From an uncultured Verrucomicrobiota bacterium (GTDB lineage Bacteria > Verrucomicrobiota > Verrucomicrobiia > Opitutales > Seribacteraceae): a DNA stretch of 64,000 bases. The notes beneath the pieces are model-generated. The model was given only the letters and a program-made list of their open reading frames with translations. It was not told the DNA's origin and searched no databases. Shown in pieces: positions 18,467 to 26,743 of this stretch (within the stretch, counting starts at the first letter, position 1; every line of letters starts with the position of its first letter). The position numbers were made by a program, and so were the translations under genes. The stretch lies in NCBI GenBank assembly GCA_902612125.1, contig CACMBV010000011.1, positions 1 through 64,000 on the forward strand. Reading direction: 5' to 3'.

Positions 18467-20212
18467 CTACATTTGCTCTAAAGTTTCGATACCTAAGATT
18501 TCTAGACCAAGCTCAAGTACAATCTGAGTTTTAGCACACAGAAAAAGCCTAAGATTTTGGGTGTCCTGATCTTCGGTCATTACTTTTTCCTGATTATAAA
18601 AAGAGCTAAATTCCGTGGCCAATTCAAAGAGATAGACACAGAGGGTATGGGGTTTTAATTCTTTGGTTGTCTGCTCAATCGCCAGAGGAAAAAAAGAAAT
18701 TTTACGGGCAAGTTTTCTCTCGGAGTCAGATTGAGGACTTATCGAAGTTTTGGTTAAATCGGATCGATTTTTTCCCACCTTGCGAAAAAGGCTGTGTATC
18801 CGGGCAACCGCGTATTGTAGATAGGGTGAGGTGTTTCCTTGTAAAGCAAGCATTTTATCCCAGGAGAAAACATAATCGAGCGTACGATCCTGGGAAAGAT
18901 CCGCGTATCTTACTGCACCCAATCCAATAATTTTGGCTCTTCTTTCAACTTCTTTTTCCTGCAGATCAGGATTTTTTTCCTGCACCATCTTTTTTGCCCG
19001 ATCAATCGCTTCCAAGAGTAATTTCATTAATTTTACGGGCTGTCCTTCCCGGGTTTTAATCGCTTTGTTATCCTTCCCTAAAATTGTACCAAACCAAACA
19101 TGTGAAAGGGTGGGGCATTCCATTCTTTCTACCTGAAACCACTTCTTTACGGTCATAAAGAGCTGCTCGAAATGATCTCTCTGCCGTCCGTCCGTCACAT
19201 AGATAATGTGTTCTGCACCCCATTCCTTTTTTCGGTAGGCAAGAGTGGCCAAATCTGTGGTTGCGTAGTTGCTGGCTCCATCGGATTTGCGAATGATAAA
19301 AGGCTGTTTGGCAAAGCGTTTGTGTTCCGAGTGAAATACCACCAGGGCTCCCTGATTCTCGGTACAAATTTCATGCTTTTGCAAAACCGAGTAAATCTCT
19401 TTGACTTGATCTCGGTAGAAACTCTCCCCCTGAGCATAGTCGAATCTGACTCCCAAAAGTTCATATACCTGTTCAAAGGTTCCGAGGCTAAGTTCACGAA
19501 TTTTTTGCCAAAGCGAAAGATTTTCCTCGTCGCCATTCTGTAGTTTAGCTAATTCCAGCCTTGCTATGTTTAATGCTTCGGGAGATTTTTTGACCCAACT
19601 GTTCCCCTTTCGATAGAGATCCTCGAGAACGGCTACCGGTTCTTCACCTAATTCATCGAGGGAAATGTCTTCCCGTTTGATAGCATAGAGCAAGATGCCG
19701 AACTGTGTGCCCCAGTCCCCGAGATGATTATCCCTAATGACGGTATGTCCCTGTAAAGCAAGAAGACGGGCAAGCGACTCTCCAATTATGGTTGAGCGGA
19801 TATGTCCAACATGCATTTGCTTGGCGGTATTGGGTCCGGAATAATCAATCACGAATCGTCGGGGTGAGCCTGCTAGGAGATGTCTTTTGGTATTCTCCAT
19901 ATCACCCAATTCTTGGAGCCAGGTGAGAAGAAATTTAGGTTTGAGCTTAAAATTAATGAAACCAGGACCCGCTATACTTATTTCCCAGCAATCGCTTGAC
20001 TCTGTCTTTTCAACGATTGCTTGGGCAAATTCCTTTGGGTTGAGTCCGTTCCTCTTAGCATAGGGTAACGCTCCGTTGGCCTGAAAATCGCCAAATCTTT
20101 CATCTGCAATTCTCATTTGAGGCTCAAAGGTCTCGTCGACCGTCTTGATCCTTTCGGCTGCCTCGCTGACTACTTTTTCGAAATATTGCGATAGATTGAA
20201 AGAAAATTCCAT
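18467..20212 (-). CDS. argS: Arginyl-tRNA synthetase
   Basis: A 581-residue class I synthetase charging tRNA-Arg. The HIGH-type motif appears as MHVGHIRSTIIGESLARLL within SGPNTAKQMHVGHIRST, there is an N-terminal Add-1 domain, and the C-terminal DALR anticodon-binding domain ends the protein. I chose the ATG at 20212, which has a GGGAG Shine-Dalgarno a few bases upstream; a TTG at 20248 in the same frame is less likely. It is convergent with the DsbD-alpha gene. Confidence 0.96.
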   Translation of the reverse strand: MEFSFNLSQYFEKVVSEAAERIKTVDETFEPQMRIADERFGDFQANGALPYAKRNGLNPKEFAQAIVEKTESSDCWEISIAGPGFINFKLKPKFLLTWLQELGDMENTKRHLLAGSPRRFVIDYSGPNTAKQMHVGHIRSTIIGESLARLLALQGHTVIRDNHLGDWGTQFGILLYAIKREDISLDELGEEPVAVLEDLYRKGNSWVKKSPEALNIARLELAKLQNGDEENLSLWQKIRELSLGTFEQVYELLGVRFDYAQGESFYRDQVKEIYSVLQKHEICTENQGALVVFHSEHKRFAKQPFIIRKSDGASNYATTDLATLAYRKKEWGAEHIIYVTDGRQRDHFEQLFMTVKKWFQVERMECPTLSHVWFGTILGKDNKAIKTREGQPVKLMKLLLEAIDRAKKMVQEKNPDLQEKEVERRAKIIGLGAVRYADLSQDRTLDYVFSWDKMLALQGNTSPYLQYAVARIHSLFRKVGKNRSDLTKTSISPQSDSERKLARKISFFPLAIEQTTKELKPHTLCVYLFELATEFSSFYNQEKVMTEDQDTQNLRLFLCAKTQIVLELGLEILGIETLEQM

Positions 20213-20348
20213 TACTCCCAAAACATCCTGAACCTCAGGATTCGTCAAGAAGGAGCGTAAATAAAAGGCTCGACTTCACAGGTTGAATAATATAGTTTAA
20301 TATGTTGCTTTGATTTTACCTACACCCCATTAGACAAGGATTTCCATT

Positions 20349-21680
20349 ATGCCCAAGGCCAAACCTGAAAAACCAACTATTTCTTCCTTCACGCGCTTGA
20401 TTGAGAAGAAACGGGAGGGAAACGAATACACCGACGAAGAAATCCGCACAATCGTAGATGCAATTCTTGACGAAGAGATGCCAGACTATCAACAAGCCGC
20501 TTGGATCATGACTACATTCTTTCAAGGTATGTCTGCCCAGGAAATTGCAAATTTTACCGAAGAAATGATGCTTTCCGGAGAGGTCATTGAAATGATGGAT
20601 GTATCCCGTCCCAAAATCGAAAAATATTCTACCGGTGGTGTGGGAGACAAAACTTCACTGGTTTTAGGGCCCCTGGCTGCAGCTTCCGGGGTAGCCATGC
20701 CGATGATGAATGGCGATGATGAGGAACATCTCACTTCCACCACTGAAAAACTTAAAGCAATCCCAAAAGTTAGCACCAATATCGATCTTGATGATTTCAC
20801 CGACCAAGTTCGTAAACTTGGATGTGCTTTTGCCGAGCGCCATGATGAAATTTCTCCGGTTGAATCCATTCTTTACGATCTCCGTCAAAAAATCGGTGCA
20901 ATACCATCCATTCCTTTTATCACTGCTGGCACCCTGAGCCGTAAATTAGCTGCAGGTGCGGAAGGCGTGGTGGTGGATGTAAAGTGGGGTAAAGGTTCCT
21001 TCATAACCAACGCGGAAGACGCAAAACAGTTAGCTCGCTCGCTGACTCGGGTGGGACGTGCACTAAAGAGAAGATGTGTCGCGTTGGTAACCGATAACAA
21101 CCAACCGCTCGGCTCATGCGTAGGGCCATCACTGGAATTAAAGGAGGCAATCGAGTTGCTCAAGGGAGAAGGACCGGAGGACTTACAAGACTTGGTTATG
21201 AAATTGGGTATGGAAATAGTTCGTTTGGCTGGGGTAGCGGGTTCCACGCTTTCCGCCAAGCAAACAGTACGCAAAGCTTTGGACGAAGGAACGGCTCTCC
21301 AAAAACTTAAGGATGTTGTGGAATACCAGGGAGGAAATCCGGCTCTTTTGGATACCCCGGACAAACTTCCAACTGCCAAGCATACCAAAAAAGTAACTGC
21401 CCCTAAGCGTGGATATGTTCACACAATTGATGCGGATCAACTGGCCCGCGGGGTTAAAATTTTGGTCCATGGAGAAGATAGTAAGAAATTTGACCCAGCC
21501 TGTGGCGTGGCTGAACTTTGCAAGGTCGGAACCCAAATGAAACAGGGAGAACCCCTGATGATTATTCATTACAACGATGAAAAGCGCCTCAAAGTGGCCA
21601 TGGATCATTTTAAGGCGGCTTACCGTCTTGCACCCAAGCGTCCCAACCCAATCCCCTTGGTGGTCGAGCGTGTAGCCTAA
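20349..21680 (+). CDS. deoA: Thymidine/pyrimidine-nucleoside phosphorylase with divergent substrate-loop motif
   Basis: A 443-residue nucleoside phosphorylase, cleaving thymidine or other pyrimidine nucleosides with phosphate. The phosphate-binding KYSTGGVGDKTSLVL (102-116) is canonical. So are the base-binding region SIPFITAGTLSRKLA, with its Ser and Lys, and VVVDVKWGKGSF. However, the usual SGRGLGHTGGTLDKLE block is replaced by PMMNGDDEEHLTSTTEKL (~118-135), keeping only the His (about residue 127) and the terminal EKL. A good AAGGA Shine-Dalgarno precedes the ATG. Substrate preference may differ from E. coli DeoA. Confidence 0.9.
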   Translation: MPKAKPEKPTISSFTRLIEKKREGNEYTDEEIRTIVDAILDEEMPDYQQAAWIMTTFFQGMSAQEIANFTEEMMLSGEVIEMMDVSRPKIEKYSTGGVGDKTSLVLGPLAAASGVAMPMMNGDDEEHLTSTTEKLKAIPKVSTNIDLDDFTDQVRKLGCAFAERHDEISPVESILYDLRQKIGAIPSIPFITAGTLSRKLAAGAEGVVVDVKWGKGSFITNAEDAKQLARSLTRVGRALKRRCVALVTDNNQPLGSCVGPSLELKEAIELLKGEGPEDLQDLVMKLGMEIVRLAGVAGSTLSAKQTVRKALDEGTALQKLKDVVEYQGGNPALLDTPDKLPTAKHTKKVTAPKRGYVHTIDADQLARGVKILVHGEDSKKFDPACGVAELCKVGTQMKQGEPLMIIHYNDEKRLKVAMDHFKAAYRLAPKRPNPIPLVVERVA

Positions 21681-21744
21681 AGGCAGACCGATCGTTCCTT
21701 CTCTTGCATTGGAGGGGAAATTTGGTAATTAAACGATCTGCCTT
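21680..21744. terminator. Imperfect hairpin between convergent deoA and efp
   Basis: Left arm AAGGCA plus GATCGTT (21680-21685, 21690-21696, with a 4-nt bulge) pairs with AACGATC plus TGCCTT at 21732-21744. It lies right after the deoA stop and 25 nt after the efp stop on the opposite strand, so it could end both transcripts. There is no strong T tract. Confidence 0.5.
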
Positions 21745-21768
21745 ACGGGCACAGGAAGAAAACAATAA

Positions 21769-22335
21769 TTATTTCTTTTCAGCTCTTCCGAGATAGGATC
21801 GGTCCGTCGTACTGATGCGGATCACTTCATTCTTTTTAATAAAGAGAGGAACCTGGACCGTAATGCCCGAAGAAATAGTCACGGGCTTTAAAACATTTCC
21901 GGCCGTGTCTCCACGGATTGCATCGGGGGCTTCAATCACGGTTGCCTCCACAGCCGCAGGTAATTCCAAACGGACCGCGTCTCCGTCGACTAAGAGGATG
22001 TCATAGGAATTACCTTCCACTAAAAACAGTTCATCCTCCCCGATGATATTATTGGATAGTATGGTGTCTTCATAGGTTTCGAGATCCATAAAGTGATGTC
22101 CCTCCGAATCCTTGTAACTGTATTCGAGTTTCTGAGTCGTGGTATGCATGAATTCCACATTATCCGTAGACCGGAATTTGGTGGTGGTGGTTGATCCACT
22201 CTGTAAATTACGCAAAGTTGTCTGCACAAATCCAGCCTGCCTTCCCTGCGTACGATGAAGCATTTCTAAAACCAGATGGGGGGCACCTTGATACACAATC
22301 ACGCGACCTTTACGAATATCTGTGGGTGAAGCCAT
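21769..22335 (-). CDS. efp: Elongation factor P (Arg at the loop tip)
   Basis: A 188-residue EF-P, which relieves ribosome stalling at polyproline. KOW-like domain I, and OB domains II and III are all present, ending near SYLGRAEKK. The tip of the domain I loop reads RTQGRQAGF: the residue aligned with E. coli Lys34 is Arg32, as in the EarP/rhamnose type of EF-P. No epmA, epmB or earP gene lies in the window. The ATG at 22335 is chosen because the EF-P fold begins at MASPTDIRKG; the frame remains open upstream without family similarity. Confidence 0.93.
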   Translation of the reverse strand: MASPTDIRKGRVIVYQGAPHLVLEMLHRTQGRQAGFVQTTLRNLQSGSTTTTKFRSTDNVEFMHTTTQKLEYSYKDSEGHHFMDLETYEDTILSNNIIGEDELFLVEGNSYDILLVDGDAVRLELPAAVEATVIEAPDAIRGDTAGNVLKPVTISSGITVQVPLFIKKNEVIRISTTDRSYLGRAEKK

Positions 22336-22420
22336 GTTGATTACTTTTTCTTGAGGAATACAGGGATGTGGGCAAGATGCTTTAGTTTTCACCAAAGTGC
22401 TCTTCTAAATTTTTATATTC

Positions 22421-23206
22421 ATGTCTCCTAAAAAGTCGACCTTGGAATTTGCATCCTGGAATGTGAATGGTCTTCGTGCCTGCCGCAAAAAAACCTTTGA
22501 TATCTTCATTGAGGATTATAATCCTGACTTTCTTTGCCTGCAGGAGGTAAAACTTAATCCGGATGTGATCCCCGAGGATGAATTCGGTTATGCTTTTCGC
22601 CATTACCATTTGGCTGAGAAGAGAGGATATTCCGGGACCGCCATATTTTCCAAGAAAAAACCACTTTCAGTGGTTGAGGGTTTTTCTAATGGAAAACATT
22701 CTGGAGAGGGCAGGATGATCACTTGTGAATACGATGGGTTTTACCTAGTAAATGTATATGTACCCAATGCCAAGAGTGATCTTTCACGACTCGAGTATCG
22801 TTACGAATCATGGGATCCTGATCTACGCAATTATTTATTACTGTTGCAGAAGAAAAAACCGGTGATTTTATGTGGGGATTTGAATGTGGCTCATCAGGAA
22901 ATTGATTTAGCCAATCCCACATCCAATCGGGATAATGCCGGGTTTACCGATGAGGAGAGGGAAGGCTTTTCCAATCTTTTGGCAGAAGGATTTCTGGATA
23001 CCTACCGACATTTATATCCCATCCAGACAGGTGCCTACTCCTGGTGGAGTTACCGGGCAGGGGCACGCAGTCGAAATGTGGGCTGGCGGATCGATTATTT
23101 TGTGGTTTCTGAAAGCTTGGCGGCCTCGGTACGGGAAGCCAGCATTCATTCACAAATTGAAGGGTCGGATCACTGTCCGGTCGGACTCACGCTTGCACAG
23201 GCTTAG
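22421..23206 (+). CDS. xth: Exodeoxyribonuclease III (AP endonuclease)
   Basis: A 261-residue ExoIII/APE-family nuclease for base-excision repair. Family motifs are in order: FASWNVNGLRA near the start, LCLQEVKL with the metal-binding Glu, GDLNVAHQEIDLANP, and the C-terminal GSDHCPVGL with the catalytic Asp-His pair. Length is normal. It is divergent from efp, and ribD follows after 18 nt on the same strand. Confidence 0.95.
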   Translation: MSPKKSTLEFASWNVNGLRACRKKTFDIFIEDYNPDFLCLQEVKLNPDVIPEDEFGYAFRHYHLAEKRGYSGTAIFSKKKPLSVVEGFSNGKHSGEGRMITCEYDGFYLVNVYVPNAKSDLSRLEYRYESWDPDLRNYLLLLQKKKPVILCGDLNVAHQEIDLANPTSNRDNAGFTDEEREGFSNLLAEGFLDTYRHLYPIQTGAYSWWSYRAGARSRNVGWRIDYFVVSESLAASVREASIHSQIEGSDHCPVGLTLAQA

Positions 23207-23224
23207 CCGTAAGACCCTTAAGAG

Positions 23225-24346
23225 GTGAAAGAGTCTGATAAGAAAGCTTTTTTTGAGCGGACTCTCGAGCTGGCCCGTAAAGGATGGGGAAACACTCATC
23301 CAAATCCCATGGTCGGAGCTTTGATTGTGGAAGAGGAAACAATAGTGGCCGAAGGTTATCATTTTCAGGCAGGTTCTCCGCATGCCGAGGTGGAGGCAAT
23401 AGGAGCCCTTAGTCGTACTCCAAAAGAAGAGGCCTCGATGTTTGTATCCCTCGAGCCGTGTTCCACCACCGGTCGGACGCCTCCCTGCGTAGATGGAATT
23501 CTTAATGCGGGTATTAAACGAGTCTACATTGGTGCCACTGATCCCAATCCCTCCCATGCCGGTCGTGGAATTGAAATCCTTAGGGAATCTGGAATCTTTG
23601 TGGAATTGGCGGACCAAGAATTTCAGGCTAAGGCGACCCGCCTGAATTTTATTTTCAATCATAACATCACCACGGGAAATCCTTTGATAGCCCTAAAGCT
23701 TGCCGAGTCGGAAAATGGTATGCTGGCCGAAGTGAAGGGACAGCCCAGTCGTATTACTGAGGATGAAGCTAGATCCGATATGATGAATTGGCGTCGCTTG
23801 TTTCCTGCTATTTGCGTGGGTTCCGGAACGGTTCTGAGTGACAATCCAACTTTGACTGCCCGGCTTGCGGATGAAACTTTTTGCCCGGTCCGTTTGGTAT
23901 TGGACGCCTCTCTCTCCACCCTTGAAGAATCTGTGCTTCCACGAATTCTTTACACCGACGAATATAGTTCCCAAACCAAGGTATTGACGACGGAGCTGGG
24001 CATGATGAATAAAACTGCAGTAAAAAAGGCGGATGAACTGGGAGTCTCATTGATCGAAATGCAGCACGATGATGATGGACGAATTGAATTAGCTGAATTA
24101 TCTGGGGTTTTGAAGCAACTCAATCTCAATGCGGTTTATAGCGAAGGAGGTGCCAGTGTATCTGAATCTTTTCTAGGGAGAGACCTAGTGGATTATCTTT
24201 TTCGCTACCAATCACCTAAAATTTTTTCGGGCCCTGCTGCATTCACCGGACCTGATTTGGATGCTCTAACCCTGCGGGAGCCAATCACTGTCAAATTAGC
24301 TGAAGACCGCCTGACCCACGGATTTTTATGGAAACGATCTACTTAG
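23225..24346 (+). CDS. ribD: Bifunctional riboflavin deaminase/reductase RibD
   Basis: A 373-residue enzyme for the second and third steps of riboflavin synthesis. The N-terminal deaminase has its zinc motifs: HAEVEAIG and the cysteine motif EPCSTTGRTPPC. The C-terminal RibD reductase domain (PLIALKLAESENGMLAE) covers residues ~150-373. The start is GTG. The 3' end overlaps rdgB by 19 nt. No FMN riboswitch is visible in the 18-nt spacer before it. Confidence 0.94.
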   Translation: MKESDKKAFFERTLELARKGWGNTHPNPMVGALIVEEETIVAEGYHFQAGSPHAEVEAIGALSRTPKEEASMFVSLEPCSTTGRTPPCVDGILNAGIKRVYIGATDPNPSHAGRGIEILRESGIFVELADQEFQAKATRLNFIFNHNITTGNPLIALKLAESENGMLAEVKGQPSRITEDEARSDMMNWRRLFPAICVGSGTVLSDNPTLTARLADETFCPVRLVLDASLSTLEESVLPRILYTDEYSSQTKVLTTELGMMNKTAVKKADELGVSLIEMQHDDDGRIELAELSGVLKQLNLNAVYSEGGASVSESFLGRDLVDYLFRYQSPKIFSGPAAFTGPDLDALTLREPITVKLAEDRLTHGFLWKRST

Positions 24347-24927
24347 CCTCGGGAAATGCACACAAACTTTACGAATTACAAACCGCTATCAATCAGGCGG
24401 GTCTTCCGGTAAAAGTCTCCGGACCGGACTCTATCGGAGGAATGCCGGAAGTCGAAGAGACGGAATCCACTTTCGAAGGCAATGCTTTACTCAAGGCTCA
24501 TGGATTGAAAGAAGTGGGACCAAACGATGGCTGGTTTCTTGCCGATGATAGCGGGATTGAAATCGATGCCCTCGATGGACGCCCTGGAGTCATTTCCGCA
24601 CGCTATGCCGGCTTGGAATGCGACGATGAGAAAAATAACGATAAAGTACTGCAGGAAATGAAAGATGTTCCCGAGCAAGACCGGGTCTGTCGCTTCCGTT
24701 GCGTGCTTGCCTTGGTTGGAAAAGGGCTGGAAGAAACCTTTTTTGGTGCTTGTGAGGGGAACCTTCTATTTGAAAGGCAGGGCACAGGTGGTTTTGGATA
24801 TGACCCGCTTTTTTTACCAAACGAGAGCGATTTGACCTTCGCGGAAATTTCATTGGACGAAAAAGCCAAGATCAGTCATCGGGCCCGGGCCCTTTCGAAG
24901 CTGATCGATTGGCTCGCCGCACAATAG
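24328..24927 (+). CDS. rdgB: XTP/dITP pyrophosphatase (HAM1/RdgB)
   Basis: A 199-residue house-cleaning enzyme that hydrolyses dITP and XTP to monophosphates. The N-terminal nucleotide motif is LASGNAHKLYELQ; other family features are ETESTFEGNALLKA, FLADDSGIEIDALDGRPGV and the C-terminal SHRARAL. It starts inside the last codons of ribD, which suggests coupled translation. It is convergent with the sulfatase gene. Confidence 0.95.
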   Translation: METIYLASGNAHKLYELQTAINQAGLPVKVSGPDSIGGMPEVEETESTFEGNALLKAHGLKEVGPNDGWFLADDSGIEIDALDGRPGVISARYAGLECDDEKNNDKVLQEMKDVPEQDRVCRFRCVLALVGKGLEETFFGACEGNLLFERQGTGGFGYDPLFLPNESDLTFAEISLDEKAKISHRARALSKLIDWLAAQ

Positions 24928-25009
24928 TCCCCATCTTGTCGTCGCAAGGGGTGATCCACTTCCACAAAGCAACCTAACCGCATACTCGTACGCTTCATTC
25001 TAGACATAA

Positions 25010-25050
25010 TGGATTGCCGCGTCGTTCACTTCGTTCCCTCCTCACAATCA
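25010..25050. repeat. Candidate dispersed intergenic repeat
   Basis: On the minus strand this segment reads GTGAGGAGGGAACGAAGTG followed by AACGACGCGGCAATCC. This resembles the intergenic palindromic-type repeat seen in many bacterial genomes (GAGGAGCGAAGCGACGTGGCAATCC-like). Only one copy is visible here, so repeat status is inference. It lies between convergent rdgB and the sulfatase gene. Confidence 0.4.
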
Positions 25051-25122
25051 CAAAGTATTGTCAATGAGAACCACTTGTGTATGTGGCGATCCACTCATGC
25101 TTAACAATTCTTCGTATTTGTC

Positions 25123-26739
25123 TCAATCTACGGAGCTTCCCCACCAGTCTTTGTTGGGCTTAAAATTAGATTCGAGGAAAGAAGAGTGTTGTTTTTCGAG
25201 TCTTTGTTTACCGGAAGATTCAATATTTTTCCATCGGGCTGCTCTTTTGAGTGAATCAAATTTCGGATCGGGTTTGGGGAATTGGGCATTTATCCGTTCC
25301 AGCCATGTGTCTAATTTCTTACGCATTTGCTGTCCCCTTTTTTTCTCTTTAGCAATGAGATCATTCCGCTCCCCGATGTCATGCCCTAGGTGATATAATT
25401 CATATCGTCCGTCTTCGTGATAATAAATCAGTTTCCAGTCGCCCTCCATAATTATAGAGCTGGGTTCGCCACCTTGGTTACCGTAATGAGGGTAGTGCCA
25501 GTAGAGCGGGCGATCCTCGATTTTCTTGCTCCTAAGCAAGGGGACTAAGCTGACGCCATCCACCGCCTGTTCCTTGGGTGATTCAATGCCACAGAGGTCG
25601 AGTAGGGTGGGGTACCAATCGATGCCGCTGACTGGAATGGCACAGGTTGAACCGGGCTGAGTGATCCCAGGTGCCTTGAGGTAAAAAGGTTCGCGGATTC
25701 CACCTTCCCACTGGCGACCCTTGCCACCGCGTAGGGGAAGGTTGGAGGTGGCGTAGGCATCCCCTGAGGAAACGCCTCCATTATCCGAGGTGAAGCAAAT
25801 GATAGTGTTTTCGTCGAGGCCGAGTTCGTCCAGTTTATGAAGCACGGTTCCGATTGCATCATCCATCAGCTCAATCATCCCGGCATAGATCGGGCAGTCC
25901 TGCACCTGCCGGACATTGAGCCGGCGGTCGAAGAGAAAGCGCTCCTTTAACAGACCGGCTTTCTCGGCCTTGTCGCGGTATTTGTTCCAGAGTGCCTGAG
26001 TGGTCTGAATCGGTCCGTGCACGGTGTAAAAGGAAAGGTAGGCGAGGAAGGGCTGGTCCTTGTGCTTCTCGATGAAATCGGCGGTTTCCTGGCCGAGGCG
26101 GAGGGTCAGGGATTCCCCGGGAGGTCCGGATTCAAGATTAGGGTTTTGCCAGGGAGAGAAAAAGCCTCCTCTTGGACTGCCCACATCCCATCCTCCCCGG
26201 TTAATCTCGAAGCCGTGGTCGGTGGGCCAGGAACCTTCCGAGCCGAGGTGCCACTTTCCCGCAAAGAAGGTTTTGTAGCCCGCATCCTTCATGGCTTCTG
26301 CGAGCGTAATTTCGGACGCGCGGAGGTTACGCTCGTATTCGGCAGGAAAATGACTGTCATGTCGGCCCCGCTTGGCCCAGGCTTCTCCGGCGGAATCCCC
26401 AATCCAGGTAGTAATCCCATGATTGGTGGGATATTTGCCGGTGAGGATGCTTGCCCGGGAGGGACTACAAACCTGGCAGGTGGCGTATCCGCGGGTGAAT
26501 TTCATGCCTTCGTCGGCGATACGATCGACATTGGGACTTTCATAAAAAACAGAGCCCTCATTACTCAAGTCCCGGGCACCCATGTCATCCACCAAAATGA
26601 AGAGCACATTTGGCTTTAGGGAAGAAAGAGAATTGCCCCAAAGAAAAATGGAAGAAAAGAGGCAAAAAAATATTCGAAACACGGATCTCGAAAGACTTTT
26701 AAAAAGGCTTGGGTGAAAGCCAATCCTTTTCGTAGACAT
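25123..26739 (-). CDS. Exported sulfatase (formylglycine type)
   Basis: A 538-residue arylsulfatase-family enzyme. After an N-terminal hydrophobic signal (to ~residue 40) come PNVLFILVDDMGARDL (first metal-binding Asp pair) and the sulfatase signature C91-S-P-S-R95, whose Cys is converted to formylglycine by a maturase. Later motifs include GKWHLGSEG and ICFTSDNGG. Such enzymes remove sulfate from algal polysaccharides. The gene lies 4 nt downstream of the flagellin-like gene on the same strand, an odd pairing. No polysaccharide lyase or SusCD-like genes are adjacent. Confidence 0.93.
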   Translation of the reverse strand: MSTKRIGFHPSLFKSLSRSVFRIFFCLFSSIFLWGNSLSSLKPNVLFILVDDMGARDLSNEGSVFYESPNVDRIADEGMKFTRGYATCQVCSPSRASILTGKYPTNHGITTWIGDSAGEAWAKRGRHDSHFPAEYERNLRASEITLAEAMKDAGYKTFFAGKWHLGSEGSWPTDHGFEINRGGWDVGSPRGGFFSPWQNPNLESGPPGESLTLRLGQETADFIEKHKDQPFLAYLSFYTVHGPIQTTQALWNKYRDKAEKAGLLKERFLFDRRLNVRQVQDCPIYAGMIELMDDAIGTVLHKLDELGLDENTIICFTSDNGGVSSGDAYATSNLPLRGGKGRQWEGGIREPFYLKAPGITQPGSTCAIPVSGIDWYPTLLDLCGIESPKEQAVDGVSLVPLLRSKKIEDRPLYWHYPHYGNQGGEPSSIIMEGDWKLIYYHEDGRYELYHLGHDIGERNDLIAKEKKRGQQMRKKLDTWLERINAQFPKPDPKFDSLKRAARWKNIESSGKQRLEKQHSSFLESNFKPNKDWWGSSVD

Positions 26740-26743
26740 ACTA

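Noticed and set aside
20885-21388. Minus-strand frame opposite deoA
   Set aside because: Low-complexity shadow of a well-supported gene with no domain of its own.
23207-23224. FMN riboswitch before ribD
   Set aside because: The spacer is only 18 nt and shows no RFN-type conserved bases.
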